Assembly (NCBI RefSeq): GCF_009727055.1
Contig: NC_052349.1
Coordinates: 44,764,467-44,828,466, forward strand
Direction: 5' to 3'
Source of the DNA: Benincasa hispida
Taxonomy: Eukaryota; Streptophyta; Magnoliopsida; Cucurbitales; Cucurbitaceae
Length of the DNA: 64,000 bases
Shown: piece by piece, positions 35,878 through 47,558 of the stretch
Layout: each line of letters begins with the position of its first letter
Position numbering within the stretch: position 1 is the stretch's first letter
Position numbers and translations under genes: made by a program
Notes under the pieces: model-generated
Told to the model about the DNA's origin: nothing
What the model saw: only the letters and a program-made list of their open reading frames with translations
The model's database searches: none

Positions 35878-37368
35878 TGAGTGTAATTATGAATGATGCA
35901 TTGATGTGTTTATGATGCGTTAGTAACGCGTTAATGCATTAGTGATGTGCAACAGGACGCATGACACTCCTCTATTGACGTTCAAATTTTCCTAAATTAG
36001 ATCCAAGTATAAATCCAACTTAGGTTCCTGGTAAGTCCAGAGTCAAACTCAGGTATTCAGATTAAAGCTAACGCAGACCTTGCGTTATAACTGTTGTAGG
36101 GATATCCTAAGTTTATGGAGAAATGAGTTATTTACACTAAGTTTTTGTGTGTGTGTGTGCAAAAAGATACTAAAGGGTCGAGTAAAGAATGATGGGTCCT
36201 GTGAAAATGGAGTTTAATTCAAGTGATATGCATCGATCTAAGTTGGATGTACACGAACAAGAATATAATGCGAATGAGATGACTTGTTTATCAACGTTTA
36301 TGCGTTAGACTCTATTTGACACTTCTCAATGCGAATATCATACAATACCTATCTCTAGGATGTATACGTCAAACACAGGATGCAATAAAACACCAGTATG
36401 TCTATCTCTAGATGTACTAGGCATTCTAACTTGATGTTGGCTTACTTATTCTCTCAAATAGTTTAAGGTAAAGATGCTTTTACCAATTGATTTAGTCGGC
36501 TTAAGCGTTCGAAATGGAATTTGGAATGAAGTATAGATGCATCCAACATAAACAAGAAATAAACAATGGCAAAGTATGATAGATCAAATATATGAATTTA
36601 TAAAGAAACTGATTGTCTTTACAAAACCAATACTTAATCAAATGAAAAGATGAAAGCGATAAGTTAGATGAAATGGAAGAAGTCAAGCCGCAGAGTACAA
36701 TGTCTTATCCTCTTTGGCTCAATTCTAGTCGTGTATAACCACTTGTGGAAGAATTGGAAGAAGTGTCTTTCTCGAGCTCGACTTCCTCCACTCCTTGATC
36801 GGCGATGGTGGTGGTTCTCTTCCCTCTTGTTCTTCTTGGCACCATAGCACAGCTCTAAGGATCTAAGATTCTAATATAAGCTCCGACTATCTAACTTGAG
36901 AACTAAAACTCGGAAAGCTAGGAACTGGTGGGATTTCTTCTATTTATAGGCGTCGGTCTTCTCTAACTTGATGGTGGGTAGCATTAAATTCCATACTATG
37001 GTCAGCCGCCTGACACTCAGATGCTTTTTAGACGCCGCCTGCTGCAGGTGCCCATGCTTGCAAGTGGTGATTTGACACAAACAGCCTGAATCAATGAATC
37101 TTCCTTGCGTTGAATCCCTCCGACGCATGCCCCATGCGTTAGACTTTGCTTGCGACACTTTTCTTAATCATGCGTTAGCCTCTTTTGAGATCCTGCAATA
37201 TCATGCATTAGTGTCGCAGTGTTTTAGCAATAAACATTCTTTTGCATGAGTTTGATAGTGTTCGAGTAATTCCATGCGTTTTATCTAAAAATGATGAGAT
37301 TTTATCATTAAAGACCCTAATTGTTCCAACTTTTGAGCCATAATAACTTGTATTTCTACAAGTTATCA
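35878..37368 (-). mobile_element. Ath-B LTR (3' LTR)
   Basis: The right end TTACAAGTTATCA-type terminus (37343-37368) carries a perfect 10-bp hairpin and is followed by the PPT, so this is the 3' LTR of a minus-strand element. The left end is placed near 35878 (TGAGTGTAATT) with some doubt. U3 words CATGCGTTAG lie at 37133 and 37169. A GT microsatellite is at about 36145-36160. Confidence 0.75.
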
Positions 37369-37640
37369 CACCCCCAAATTTGAACAATGCTTGTTCTCAA
37401 GCATTCCATAAATAATTCTTTGTTATCTCCTTTGTCTTTAGTGTGCAGTGTTCACCTCTCATCATATTCACTTATAAGCTTGAGACTGGAGTTTGGAAAA
37501 TGTAACGCAGGTTGATTCTTTTCTAAAAGGAATAATGTTTTATTTTAGGTGCAGTAAGCTTTTCGTCAACAACTCCTTTCGTTCTCAAAACATTCCCGTT
37601 TTTTCTAAACCAGCAATGCATTAGATACTTTTTAAAATAA
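37369..37640 (-). other. Ath-B polypurine tract and start of 3' region, truncated
   Basis: CACCCCCAAATTTGAACAATGCTTG..CTCAAGCAT mirrors Ath-D at 60335-60375 and Ath-A at 11689. The rest of Ath-B is lost at a breakpoint near 37640, where plus-strand copia pol begins. Confidence 0.75.
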
Positions 37641-39544
37641 AAGAAACGAAAGGTGGTTTCTTTTACGATCCTCAGGAAAACAAGGTATTTGTATCAACAA
37701 ATGCAATCTTCCTGGAGGAAGATCACATGAAGAATCATCAACCTCGCAGTAAGCTAGTAATAGAAGAAATGTCCAGTGAAACGACAAATACATCAACAAG
37801 AGTTGTTGATGAAACTGGTATTTCACATCCTTCTCAAGAGTTGAGAATGCCTCGTCATAGTGGGAAGATTATGCAACAGCCTGACTGGTACATGAGTTTA
37901 ACTAAAACTCAAGTCATCATACCAGATGATGGCTTAGAGGATCCATTGTCTTTCAAACAAACAATGAATGGTGTGGATAAAGACCAATGGATTAAAGCCA
38001 CGGACCTTGAAATGGAATCTATGTATTTGAATTCTATCTGGGATCTTGTAGATCAACCTGAAGGGGTAAAACCTATTAGTTGCAAATGGATCTACAAGAG
38101 AAAACGAGAACAAGCTGGTAAGGTATAGACCTACAAAGCAAGACTTGTGGCACAAGGGTTTACCCAAAGAGAGAGGGTAGATTATGAAGAAACTTTCTCT
38201 CTGGTTGCCATGATAAAGTCAATTAGAATAATCTTGTCCATAGCTACATTTTATGATTATGAAATATGGAAAATGGATGTTAAGACAGATTTTCTGAGTA
38301 GCTATCTTGAAGAGAGTATCTATATATCTCAACCAGAAGGGTTTATTGAACAAGGTCAAGAGCAAAAGGTTTGCAAACTTAATCGATCTATTTATGGGTT
38401 GAAACAAGCATCTAGATACTGGAATATGAAATTTGACACTACGATCAAATCTTATGGCTTTGAACAAAATGTTGATGCACCTTGTGTATACAAGAAAATT
38501 GTTAACAAAACTGTCGCTTTTCTAGTGTTGTATGTTGACGATATTCTACTCATTGGGAATGAAGTTGAGGTAGAATTTCTAGCTGACGTTAAGAGATGGC
38601 TGGCTATACAATTCCAAATGAAAGATTTGGGAGAAGCATAGTATGTTCTTGGGATCCAAATAGTTCGGAATCGCAAGAAAAGAACATTAGCACCGTCTCA
38701 AGCATCTTATATAGACAAGATGTTGTCTAGGTATAAAATGCAAAACTCCAAGAAATGAATGTTGCCTTTCAGACATGGAATTCATATGTCTAAGGAACAA
38801 AGTCCTAAGACAACTCAAGAGGTTGAGGATATGAAACGAATTCCATATGCATCAGCAGTAGGGAATTTAATGTATGCAATGTTGTATACTCATCCCGTTA
38901 TATGCTATGCCGTTGAAATAGTCAGCATATTTCAATCCAATCCTGGATATGATCATTGGACTACCATTAAGAACATTCTCAAGTATCTTTGGAGAACGAG
39001 AGATTGTATAGTCGTGTATAGTGCTGAGGATTTGATCCTTACTAAATACACTGATTCTGACTTTCAAACCAATATTGATTCAAGAAAATCAACTCCGGAG
39101 TCCATATTCACTCTAAATGGAGGAGTTGTTATGTGGAGAAGCATCAAGCAAAGTTGTATTGCTAACTCTACAATGGAAGTTGAGTATCTAGCTGCAAATG
39201 AAGTAGCAAAAGAAGTAGTATGGCTCAGAAAGTTCCTGATTGACTTGGAAGTAATTTCTGATATGCACCTATCTGTCACCTTCTATTGTGACAATAGTGG
39301 AATAGTTACAAATTCAAAGGAACCTCAAAACCATAAAAGAGGAAAGCACATCGAGCGAAAGTACCATCTCATCAGGGAGATTGTATACAGAGGAGACGTG
39401 ATTGTCATGCAGATAGCCTCATAAGATAACTTAGTTGATCCATTTACAAAGACCCTCTCAACTAAATTGTTCGAGGGCCACCTAGTAGGACTAGGTCTAC
39501 GAGATATTTATCACAGAGCAAGTGGGAGAATTATGGGTATCTAA
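37641..39544 (+). pseudogene. Cop-2 pol 3' half: integrase end, RT, RNase H
   Basis: The best-preserved copia pol in the window. Integrase C-terminus FFYDPQENKVFVSTNAIFLEED starts at about 37650. The RT N-terminus is at 37727-38128 (DGLEDPLSFKQTM). The RT core is at 38147-38641, with MDVKTDFLSSYLEE, RSIYGLKQASRYW and an intact YVDDILLIGN box. RNase H is at 38759-39424, with YTDSDFQTNIDSRKS, EYLAANEVAKEVVWLRKFL and FYCDNSG. The C-terminus NLVDPFTKTLSTKLFEGHLVGLGLRD ends at a TAA at 39542. Four in-frame stops (near 38126, 38639, 38756 and 39422), each one base from a sense codon, break it. Gag and the integrase core are absent. Confidence 0.94.
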
Positions 39545-39649
39545 TGCCCTAGTTCATTGTATTTATACTTTTTGTTCTCTCAGTGTAACTCAACATTATA
39601 TATATTTGTATATATTGATCCAATGGAGATTTAGTCCAAGTGGGAGTAT
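39545..39649 (+). other. Cop-2 3' untranslated end and polypurine tract
   Basis: AGTCCAAGTGGGAGTAT ends exactly before the LTR start. An earlier GCAAGTGGGAGAAT lies at the end of pol (about 39517-39532), giving the same doubled tract as in the minus-strand copia elements. Confidence 0.82.
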
Positions 39650-39968
39650 TGTTGGGTTTTATGTCCTAAAACCCGCAGTTTTTAAAAGATAAACATATTC
39701 TTTAGTCAATAAACTTATTATTAATTCTATAAATTGCATACGTAAAAGTCTAAATCCAATAAACTAAGATACATGGCTATTATATGAATACTTGAACATT
39801 ATGTAGAGACATAGAGATGGATCAAGTTCAAGTAAATAGCCAAAACAGTATATAGTACGTGATTAAGGTTGGGTACCTTATTCTGGTAACACTATTGGAT
39901 GCGGCCTACTCTGTAGCTATTACAAGTTGTGTAAAGATACTACAAACGAAGTGATCCAGATGTAAGAG
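39650..39968 (+). repeat. Cop-2 3' LTR (family 2), truncated
   Basis: Starts TGTTGGGTTTTATGTCC and matches the 26860 LTR for about 320 bp (AAACATATTCTTTAGTCAATAAAC). It then breaks off after GAAGTGATCCAGA. Confidence 0.85.
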
Positions 39969-40900
39969 ATTATTAGCATGCAACGCAAGCAACAAGGATC
40001 AATAAGCACTCTAATTCATTCATTTTGGCAGAAACTAAAATATGCTCATCTAACATAAGAAACTAAAGGAATATTTTCGAAACAACTTTTGAAAACATGC
40101 CTTATTGCTAAAACTATTCATACTCTATGAAATGTTTAGTAATAAAGTATGGAGAAATTAAATTTCGCTTATGGTGATAAAAGAACTATATTCAACATAA
40201 ATAAACAACATTTCAATGCCTCCCACTACTTGGGATGGACTTCCCATTGCCAACTAGTAGAACCATTCTACTGAATTAAATATTGGTCAATATTTACAAT
40301 TTAATTGTAATGAAGAAAAATTCTAATATTGAATCATTATTCAACTATCAATGTGTGAATCTATATTCTCCACCAAGAACTTAGTAAATCAGATTTACTT
40401 ATTCTTATTTTTCATCCTTTTGAGGTATTTCTACAATTCCTCATTATGTGACATACCAAACTAATTTGGAAACACTTTCTTTACTAGATCTAATTATTTT
40501 CTTAGACTCAGATAATACTTAACTTTGGAAGTCATACAACTTCTCGTGATTCCAACATAAAATATGTTTCATCATGACCTTATCTTATAGTCCGGACACA
40601 TAATATATTATCTAGACAATAAAAATAAGCTAAATTGACAACAATATTCCTTTTTAGAACATTTCCCAAATAAAAAACAAAAATACAGTGTCATTATATG
40701 TTGAAGACTATTCAAAGTAACATATTTATCAAATCTTTTGACTTATATCGGTAGTAAAAAAATAAAACCATTGAGTTGAAACAGCATAACTTTGAATTAT
40801 ATAAAACATGTTAATTTACTATATGTAATCTATTATCCATTCTTATTCAACATAGAAATTAAAAGAATGAACCCAATAGATTTAATATGCATCTAATTCA
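39969..40900. other. Unassigned AT-rich stretch
   Basis: The first 70 bp (ATGCAACGCAAGCAACAAGG, AATAAGCACTCTAATT) resemble the inverted family-2 LTR terminus at 23325. The rest matches nothing I recognise. No ORF of note. It may be a degraded LTR or the lost gag side of Cop-4. Confidence 0.4.
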
Positions 40901-43395
40901 TATTAATTCAAAATTTCTCTTGCTATGATACTCCAGTGAGTTAGAATAAAAGCTCCAAAGGGTGGTCAGTCATTTCTTCTCTGGATTGAGACATTCTCAA
41001 CCAATTGTTACACCAAAATAACTCTTATTCCTATAACAATTAGTTACCATTTATTTGGTCAATAAATTATTAACTTGCTTAATAATTTCTTGTAAGTGTG
41101 ACCCACCATTTTAGACCTTAGAGTTTCGTTCCAATTAGCTAGTCGAAGGGAAAAATTAATTGGAACAAAAACTAAAGCAATCCTATCTATTTTTGGAGCT
41201 CGCCCTGATATTGACATAATGAACAAACCATCCAAAGGGAGATACTCCCAGTGTGCCCCGAGGTCATGCAAGAAGATCTCACGATGCAAACCAATGAAGG
41301 AGATCGTAGGACATGTTGACACACATCCTTCTCCCACTTACTAAAAATATTTTCTCCATTCACCTTGATATTGACTCATGAAAATACCATCTGAAGGGGG
41401 ACGCTCCCAAGATGCCTCGAGGTCGAGCATGAGTCTCACGATATGAACTTTTAGGGAGAACGTGAGTAAAAAAATGACATATCATACACATCTTTTTCCT
41501 CCCACTAAGTATTTTACAAACGAAAGTTCATTACTTAGGTAAATTAGGCTAATTTGGCCCAATATACTCTTATATTTAACAATAAATGATTCTTGTATAT
41601 TTAGCACTTTAATAAACTTAATCATTTATTTCATGCTTAGAACATTGTTGTCTAATTCACCTTCCAAGTCGGTTCCAAGGTAGGATTGTTCCATTTTCGT
41701 CAGCTTAAATACCCCAACCTTAGAAAAGACCTTCCTTAGACAAAGGTCCCTTATAGACAATTATGTTGTAAATTTATTCTTTTATTTAATCCAATTTAAT
41801 TCTATTAAACAAAAATTAAAAGGTTAAACCTATTTATAACTGTATTAGAAATATTATTAACATAGGTCCAATATAACTCTTATATTGGATATTTTAACAA
41901 TAAATGATTCATGTTTATTTAGCACTTTAATAAACTTAATCATTTATTGCATGCTTAAAACATTATTGTCTAATTCACCTTCCAAGTCGGTTCCAAGGTA
42001 GGGTTGTTCCATTTTCGTCAGCTTAAATACCCCAACCTTAGACAAAACCTTCCTTAGACAAAGGTCCCTTATAGACAATTATGTTATAAATTTATTCTTT
42101 TATTTAATCCAGTTTAATTCTATTAAACGAAAATTAAAAGGTTAAACCTATTTATAATTGTATTAGAAATATTATTAACATAGGTCTAAATGAAATTAAT
42201 TTTAAATCATTTAAAATTAATTTAATTTATGTTTGCACACAACTCTTTATTATAGATTTTAATTCTAATTTCATTAAACTTATAACACTTATAAAGAATT
42301 AATGAAATAATTAAAACCTATACATGCATCTAACGATATACTTTAAAAAATTATAACAATTATAATTTTGCTAAAGTGGTGTCATGCTCTATACATCTTC
42401 ATTTTCTTCATAACATATATAAAAATTATATAATAAAGTAATAAAAATAAAATAACATTCACCCATCCATCTGTACTATATATTATAATACTTATAATAT
42501 AAATGATACATGGGCATATTATAAATGCATCTTATAATATAATGATTATATTAAATATGATGCATGAGCATGCTTAATTAAATCATGCAACTATGTAATA
42601 TAACATCTATATTAAAATGATGCATGAACTAACGTTTATCCTTTGATGGGATTTTTATACTGTATGACATACACTATGCAATATAATAAATAAATCATAC
42701 ATCACATGTATAATAAATATAAAAACAACATTGGACAGAGATTGACATCCTAAACATTAATTAAATTAACACAACATTTATATTATATTTAATTAATGAA
42801 AAACAAATAAATACAATTAATTATTAAAAATTAATAATTAATAAAATACAAAAAATGCTTTTAACTGCAGCCCCAAGACTTGAAGCCACGATCTAGAACG
42901 GTTACTGCACGCATGCCTCACGTTCAGAGCATTGCAACGCTCTAGCCGAGTGTCGTGACAACGGTGATTGATTCACTGAGCATAGCACTATGCTCCACAC
43001 AGCATTGCAACACTGTGGTTGGAGCGTTGGACATTGAGCCGTCTACCTTACAGCGTAAGACGAGCATTGCAATGCTCTAGCCTTACGCTCTAAGGTAGAA
43101 TGTTTGCTCTGCTTCACCCGATCATCCGAATTGCTACGTTCTTGCTTTGAATTTCTCCAAATAAAAGCCAAAACACCATCACAAATGATACGAACCTGCA
43201 TACAGACCCAATTTCAAGAAATTAATGCCAAAAGATACAATGAGCCCTTACAAACTGACTCAATTAAGCAGTAAGTCTAACGTCAATCTCGAAACCATTC
43301 AATGTGTAAAAATAAAACTTTCAACATTCATAATATAGAATATATACCCACCAATACTCTGAGTTAAAGTTTGAAAACAAAATTTAGAGACTCAA
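40901..43395 (-). other. Cop-4 leader
   Basis: Homologous to the Cop-1 and Cop-3 leaders from about 40930. Paired CCTGATATTGAC/CACCTTGATATTGAC motifs lie 160 bp apart (41201, 41361), followed by the empty site of the 6313 insertion (41468-41490). A minus-strand ORF of 92 codons (41059-41337) ends ...GHTYKKLLSKLIIY. The far end (42850-43130) is a block rich in the palindromes GAGCATTGCAATGCTC (43062-43077) and GAGCATAG..CTATGCTC (42979-42996). Pol and gag are missing to the left. Confidence 0.75.
41565..42190 (-). repeat. Tandem duplication of 318 bp in the Cop-4 leader
   Basis: TCTAATTCACCTTCCAAGTC occurs at 41651 and 41969, with near-identical sequence through CCCTTATAGACAATTATG in both copies. 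Cop-1 and Cop-3 have one copy each. Confidence 0.9.
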
Positions 43396-43413
43396 CCTGG
43401 CTCTGATACCAAT
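43396..43413 (-). other. Cop-4 tRNA-iMet primer binding site
   Basis: Plus-strand CCTGGCTCTGATACCA is identical to the 3' end of plant initiator tRNA-Met, followed by spacer AT and the LTR start TGAAGAG. This fixes the LTR boundary and the minus-strand orientation. Confidence 0.95.
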
Positions 43414-44059
43414 TGAAGAGATTGGAATTCCCCGCAATGGAAGCAATTAGATGTCATTGTCTCTAAATTCATTTACAGAACATTCAAAATACAGAGTGAC
43501 GAAAGCTAAGGATAAGCAAAAACCTAAACATGTTGCTACTATGAAAATACAGATAAAAGAAGGGAAAGACACATCACATACCCTTGAAGTACCGTCTTCT
43601 TGTTTCGTCTCCACAACACATCTTCTTCTCTTAATCTTACGAACCCGACACCACGAACACAGCAACAAGTGGACATCACTAGGACACCTTCCTTATTATT
43701 CTCAAGGATGAGAATCATCAGAGAGTTGTGGGCTTCTAGTTCTTAATTCTGTGTAAAGGAAGAGGTTGAGAGCTTGAGAGAATTTTTTTGAGAGGATCGC
43801 ACAGTGTAGTAACCCAAAGAGATCTAAGGAAGAAGATGAAGATTATATGTGAAACTCTTTCACGTTCAGCCAACCACCTCCAAAGGGAGTCATTAATTCA
43901 AATTCAAATTCAAATTCAAAAATTTAAATTTAATATATATTAACCACTTTAATATATATTTAAACTATATGTTATATTACATATAACATGTAATCTATAG
44001 TTTATATTATATCACATATAATATAACCTATAGTTTATTATTCTCTCAAATAACCAATG

Positions 44060-44400
44060 GTATTAATTGAATCATATTCATATTAATTTTAACATATAGT
44101 ATGTATATGAATCACATTCATATAAATAATATTTTAATCACATTTAAATAATTATCTCTCTCATAAAACTATATAAATTTAATATGAATCACATTCACAT
44201 TAGTTTTAACATATAGTTTCTATATGAATCATATTCATAATTAATATTTGAATCGTATTCAAATATTTATCTCTCATAAAACTATATGAACTTAAAATTA
44301 ATCATATTCATATTAATTTTAATATATATGGTTCATATTCATATAATTGATATTTGAATCATATTCAAATATTTATTTCTCTCATAAAACTATATAATGT
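44060..44400 (-). repeat. AT-rich tandem repeat of about 110 bp, three to four units
   Basis: CTCATAAAACTATAT recurs at about 44160, 44273 and 44381, with ATTCATATTAATTTTAA between. It is confined to the Cop-4 LTR. A short TTCAAA run (about 43888-43918) lies nearby. Confidence 0.75.
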
Positions 44401-45204
44401 ATCGACATACATTATACTTTATAATGTTGATATACATTATTCAATTGTATCTTATACAATTAATTCCCTTTAATTAATTTGAACCAAACAAAAATTAATT
44501 TGATTCTCATTAGTCCTTATTGAGCTAACAAGGCGACCTTGGACCTATAGATTGAAACTTCAATGATACTTGATTAATTAATTAAACTCTTTAATTAAAC
44601 TAATGAACCATCATTAACTGTTGGTCACTCCATTAAAGACAGATAGTTTCACTTTTTGCACTACAGATATATTTATGTGACTATTGGTAATCAATCAATA
44701 GTGCATTGACCCTTCACAAATTACTCGTAAGTACAGTTGGGTCAAATTATCGTTTTACCCCTATAGTTACATCTAACTTGTTAAGTACTATTGATCCCTC
44801 CAATGAATAATTAGTCATAGTCCAACTATAATTGAACCCCTCCTTATCTCATTATTCAAGCTCTAGAATCAGCCCTTACGGGAGAAATTTATCTGCTTAC
44901 CCTAGGAATAGAGAATGAGTGTATTCCTTCTTGTGTAGTTGCGTTCCCAGCTCCCCAATCAGATGAACCCCAAAAATGATAGGCCTATTGAGCCAAAAAA
45001 TCTGGTCATTGTCACCCATATAAATCAAAAGACTCGTCTCATAGGTAGGAGTTCACAACTCACTCAGAATTCAGGTCAAGTTACCTATAGTCATCCTAGT
45101 GAAATGCAAGTCTATTCTAGCAACGACGTTATAAAGAGAGATTATGCATTTCATGGTTCGATCTTTTACAAAATTTTTGTATAGGATATCCCCACTCACA
45201 TATC

Positions 45205-47269
45205 TGAAAGAAATCAGACATGAGGATTTCCATGAGCAGCGGAATGATCGTTCCAAATTTAATTCGAAATTGAACATAAACAATTACAGTACACAAATGG
45301 AAACTAACTGGTCATGCAACAACTAGAAATTACAGCATGCTGATAAGATATCGAGGAATGTATACATACCTTTGAAGACTCATTCTTCAAACTCCCTCGA
45401 TCACACTCCAAGCGTCCACGACAGCAATACACGAACGCTCGAACACAACGACCGCAACACAACACGATCCACAATAAACACCACACGAACAACACGAACC
45501 CAATGAACGGCCTCCAAAACCTCGAACTCAATCGAGTTGAGTGAGGACACCACCAAAATTGTTACCTTGGTTTTCTCTGTGTGAGAATCCAAGAGTTGTG
45601 GACTCTGTATGGACTTGGTTAGAGGAAGAGACTGAAGGAACAACAATCGTGTAGACGATTGAGCAAGTGGGAGACGACACAGTCTATCGTATAGACGATG
45701 TGCTCAATTGTGTAGAAGACAATAGCCTATTGTATAGACAATGCCCAACGATCATTTAGCTACGACCAACTAAGTGAACTATAGTATAGTGATACTCCAT
45801 GATCTTTTAGTCTCTCGATGAGCTATCGCTTAGTGAAACGATTTCACTTGATAGCATTTCGTGAGTTTCTTTCTAAATTGGGTAACTCTCCAAAAAATAG
45901 GAAAACATTTTTTCTTTTATCTCACGGTTACCATAAAACCACCAATAACCTCCTACTCAAATGATTATTAGAGAAAAAGAGATAATTATCAAATAATTAA
46001 TATTATTATAAATATACATGATAACCAACTTACCATATTATATTTATAACCTATAGTTTTAATATTTCATCTCATGAAACATATAAACCATAGTTCTTTT
46101 TCTATTTCATGGTACTTAATATAAATCTCATTTACATTAATCCTCCACTTGATTTATCTTATACATCACACCGATTATATAATATATAATCAAATTTCCT
46201 CTTTTCAATTTGAACATTTCAAATTAACTCCAAGAACTGATTCTCAACTTGAATCCATTGAGCTACCAAGGGGACTTTATGGACCTGTAGCTTGAAGCTC
46301 CAACGGTACGTGAATAATTAACTAAACTCTTTAGTCACGAGATCCACCATCAGTTAACTGTCGGGCACACCACTAAAGACCGACAGCTGCACTCTCCTCA
46401 CTACAAATATATTTTGAGTTAATATCAACCAATCAATAGTGTGATAACCCTTCAAAGATCGCTCTAAGTACAATTGAGCCAATTTACCGTTTTACCCCTG
46501 TAGTTACATCTAACTCCTTAAGTACCACTAATCCCTCTAATGAACATAAGTTATAGTCCTACTATGACTTAGTCCTCTCTTCCAAAGAGTTAAGTTGTGG
46601 CCACTATGTTCAAGACCCGGAATCAGCCCATAAGGGAGCAATCTATCTACTTACCACGGCTTTGGGAAGAAGTGAATTCCATCTTGTGTAACTGAGTTTC
46701 TAGCTTCCCAATCAAACAAATCCCTAAAAAGGTAGGCCTATTGAGTTGGCAATCTGGCCACTCTCACGCATACTAATCAAAGGACCGCCTTCAAAGGTAG
46801 GAGTTCCCAAAACACTCAGGATTAAGATCATGTCACCAATGGTCGTTTAGGTGAGATGTAAGTTTCAAGTATCAATGGCATTATATAAAGAGACTAGTCA
46901 TCTCGTGGTCTGGTCTTATACAAACTCTTCGTATAGAACACCCCTGCTCGCATGTCTCCACATGAATGGTCAGGATCTACCATCTGTAGTAGTTCACAAC
47001 ACTTGTAAACCTCTACAAAGCGGGTCGTAGCCGTAGTGTCACCAGGATCAGGTATCCCTCCTTAGTTCTTATACTACAGACCTTTTTAGGTTATCACTAG
47101 GCATGATCCACTTGTATATCTCATATACTTAAGTTTACATACAATACCACGGAGCTTTGTTTATTGGATATAGTAAATGCAAAATAAAATAACTCTTATA
47201 TTATTCATAACAATGTGTATAGTTTACAAACTATGAGACTCCGGGAGAATTAGGACACCAATTCCAACA
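45205..47269 (-). mobile_element. Solo family-1 LTR in the Cop-4 LTR
   Basis: TGAAAGAAATC...CCAATTCCAACA, 2065 bp, with target duplication ATATC at 45200-45204 and 47270-47274. The host LTR reads on across it. Word cluster (GTCTATCGTATAGACGATG) near 45680. No coding sequence. Confidence 0.93.
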
Positions 47270-47558
47270 ATATCTCCATATGAATAATCAGGATCAGATC
47301 ATTTTGTAGCACTTTACAACAATTGTAACAACTATAAAGTAGGTTGTATCAATAGTGTTACCAGGATAAGGCACCCAACCTTATCCATATACTACAAACC
47401 ATTTAGAGTATCACTTAAACATGATCCACATGTATGTCTCCACATACATGTTTAAGTTACATCAGATAATCTTGGATATTTGTATAATGGATTATTGCAT
47501 ATAAAACTAATCAACCATTTATTCAAGTAATATATAACTATGTGGCTCTAGAGCATAC

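Noticed and set aside
36501..37158. Minus-strand ORFs in the Ath-B LTR
   Set aside because: Short, without domain, and within LTR sequence shared with Ath-D where the frames are not kept.
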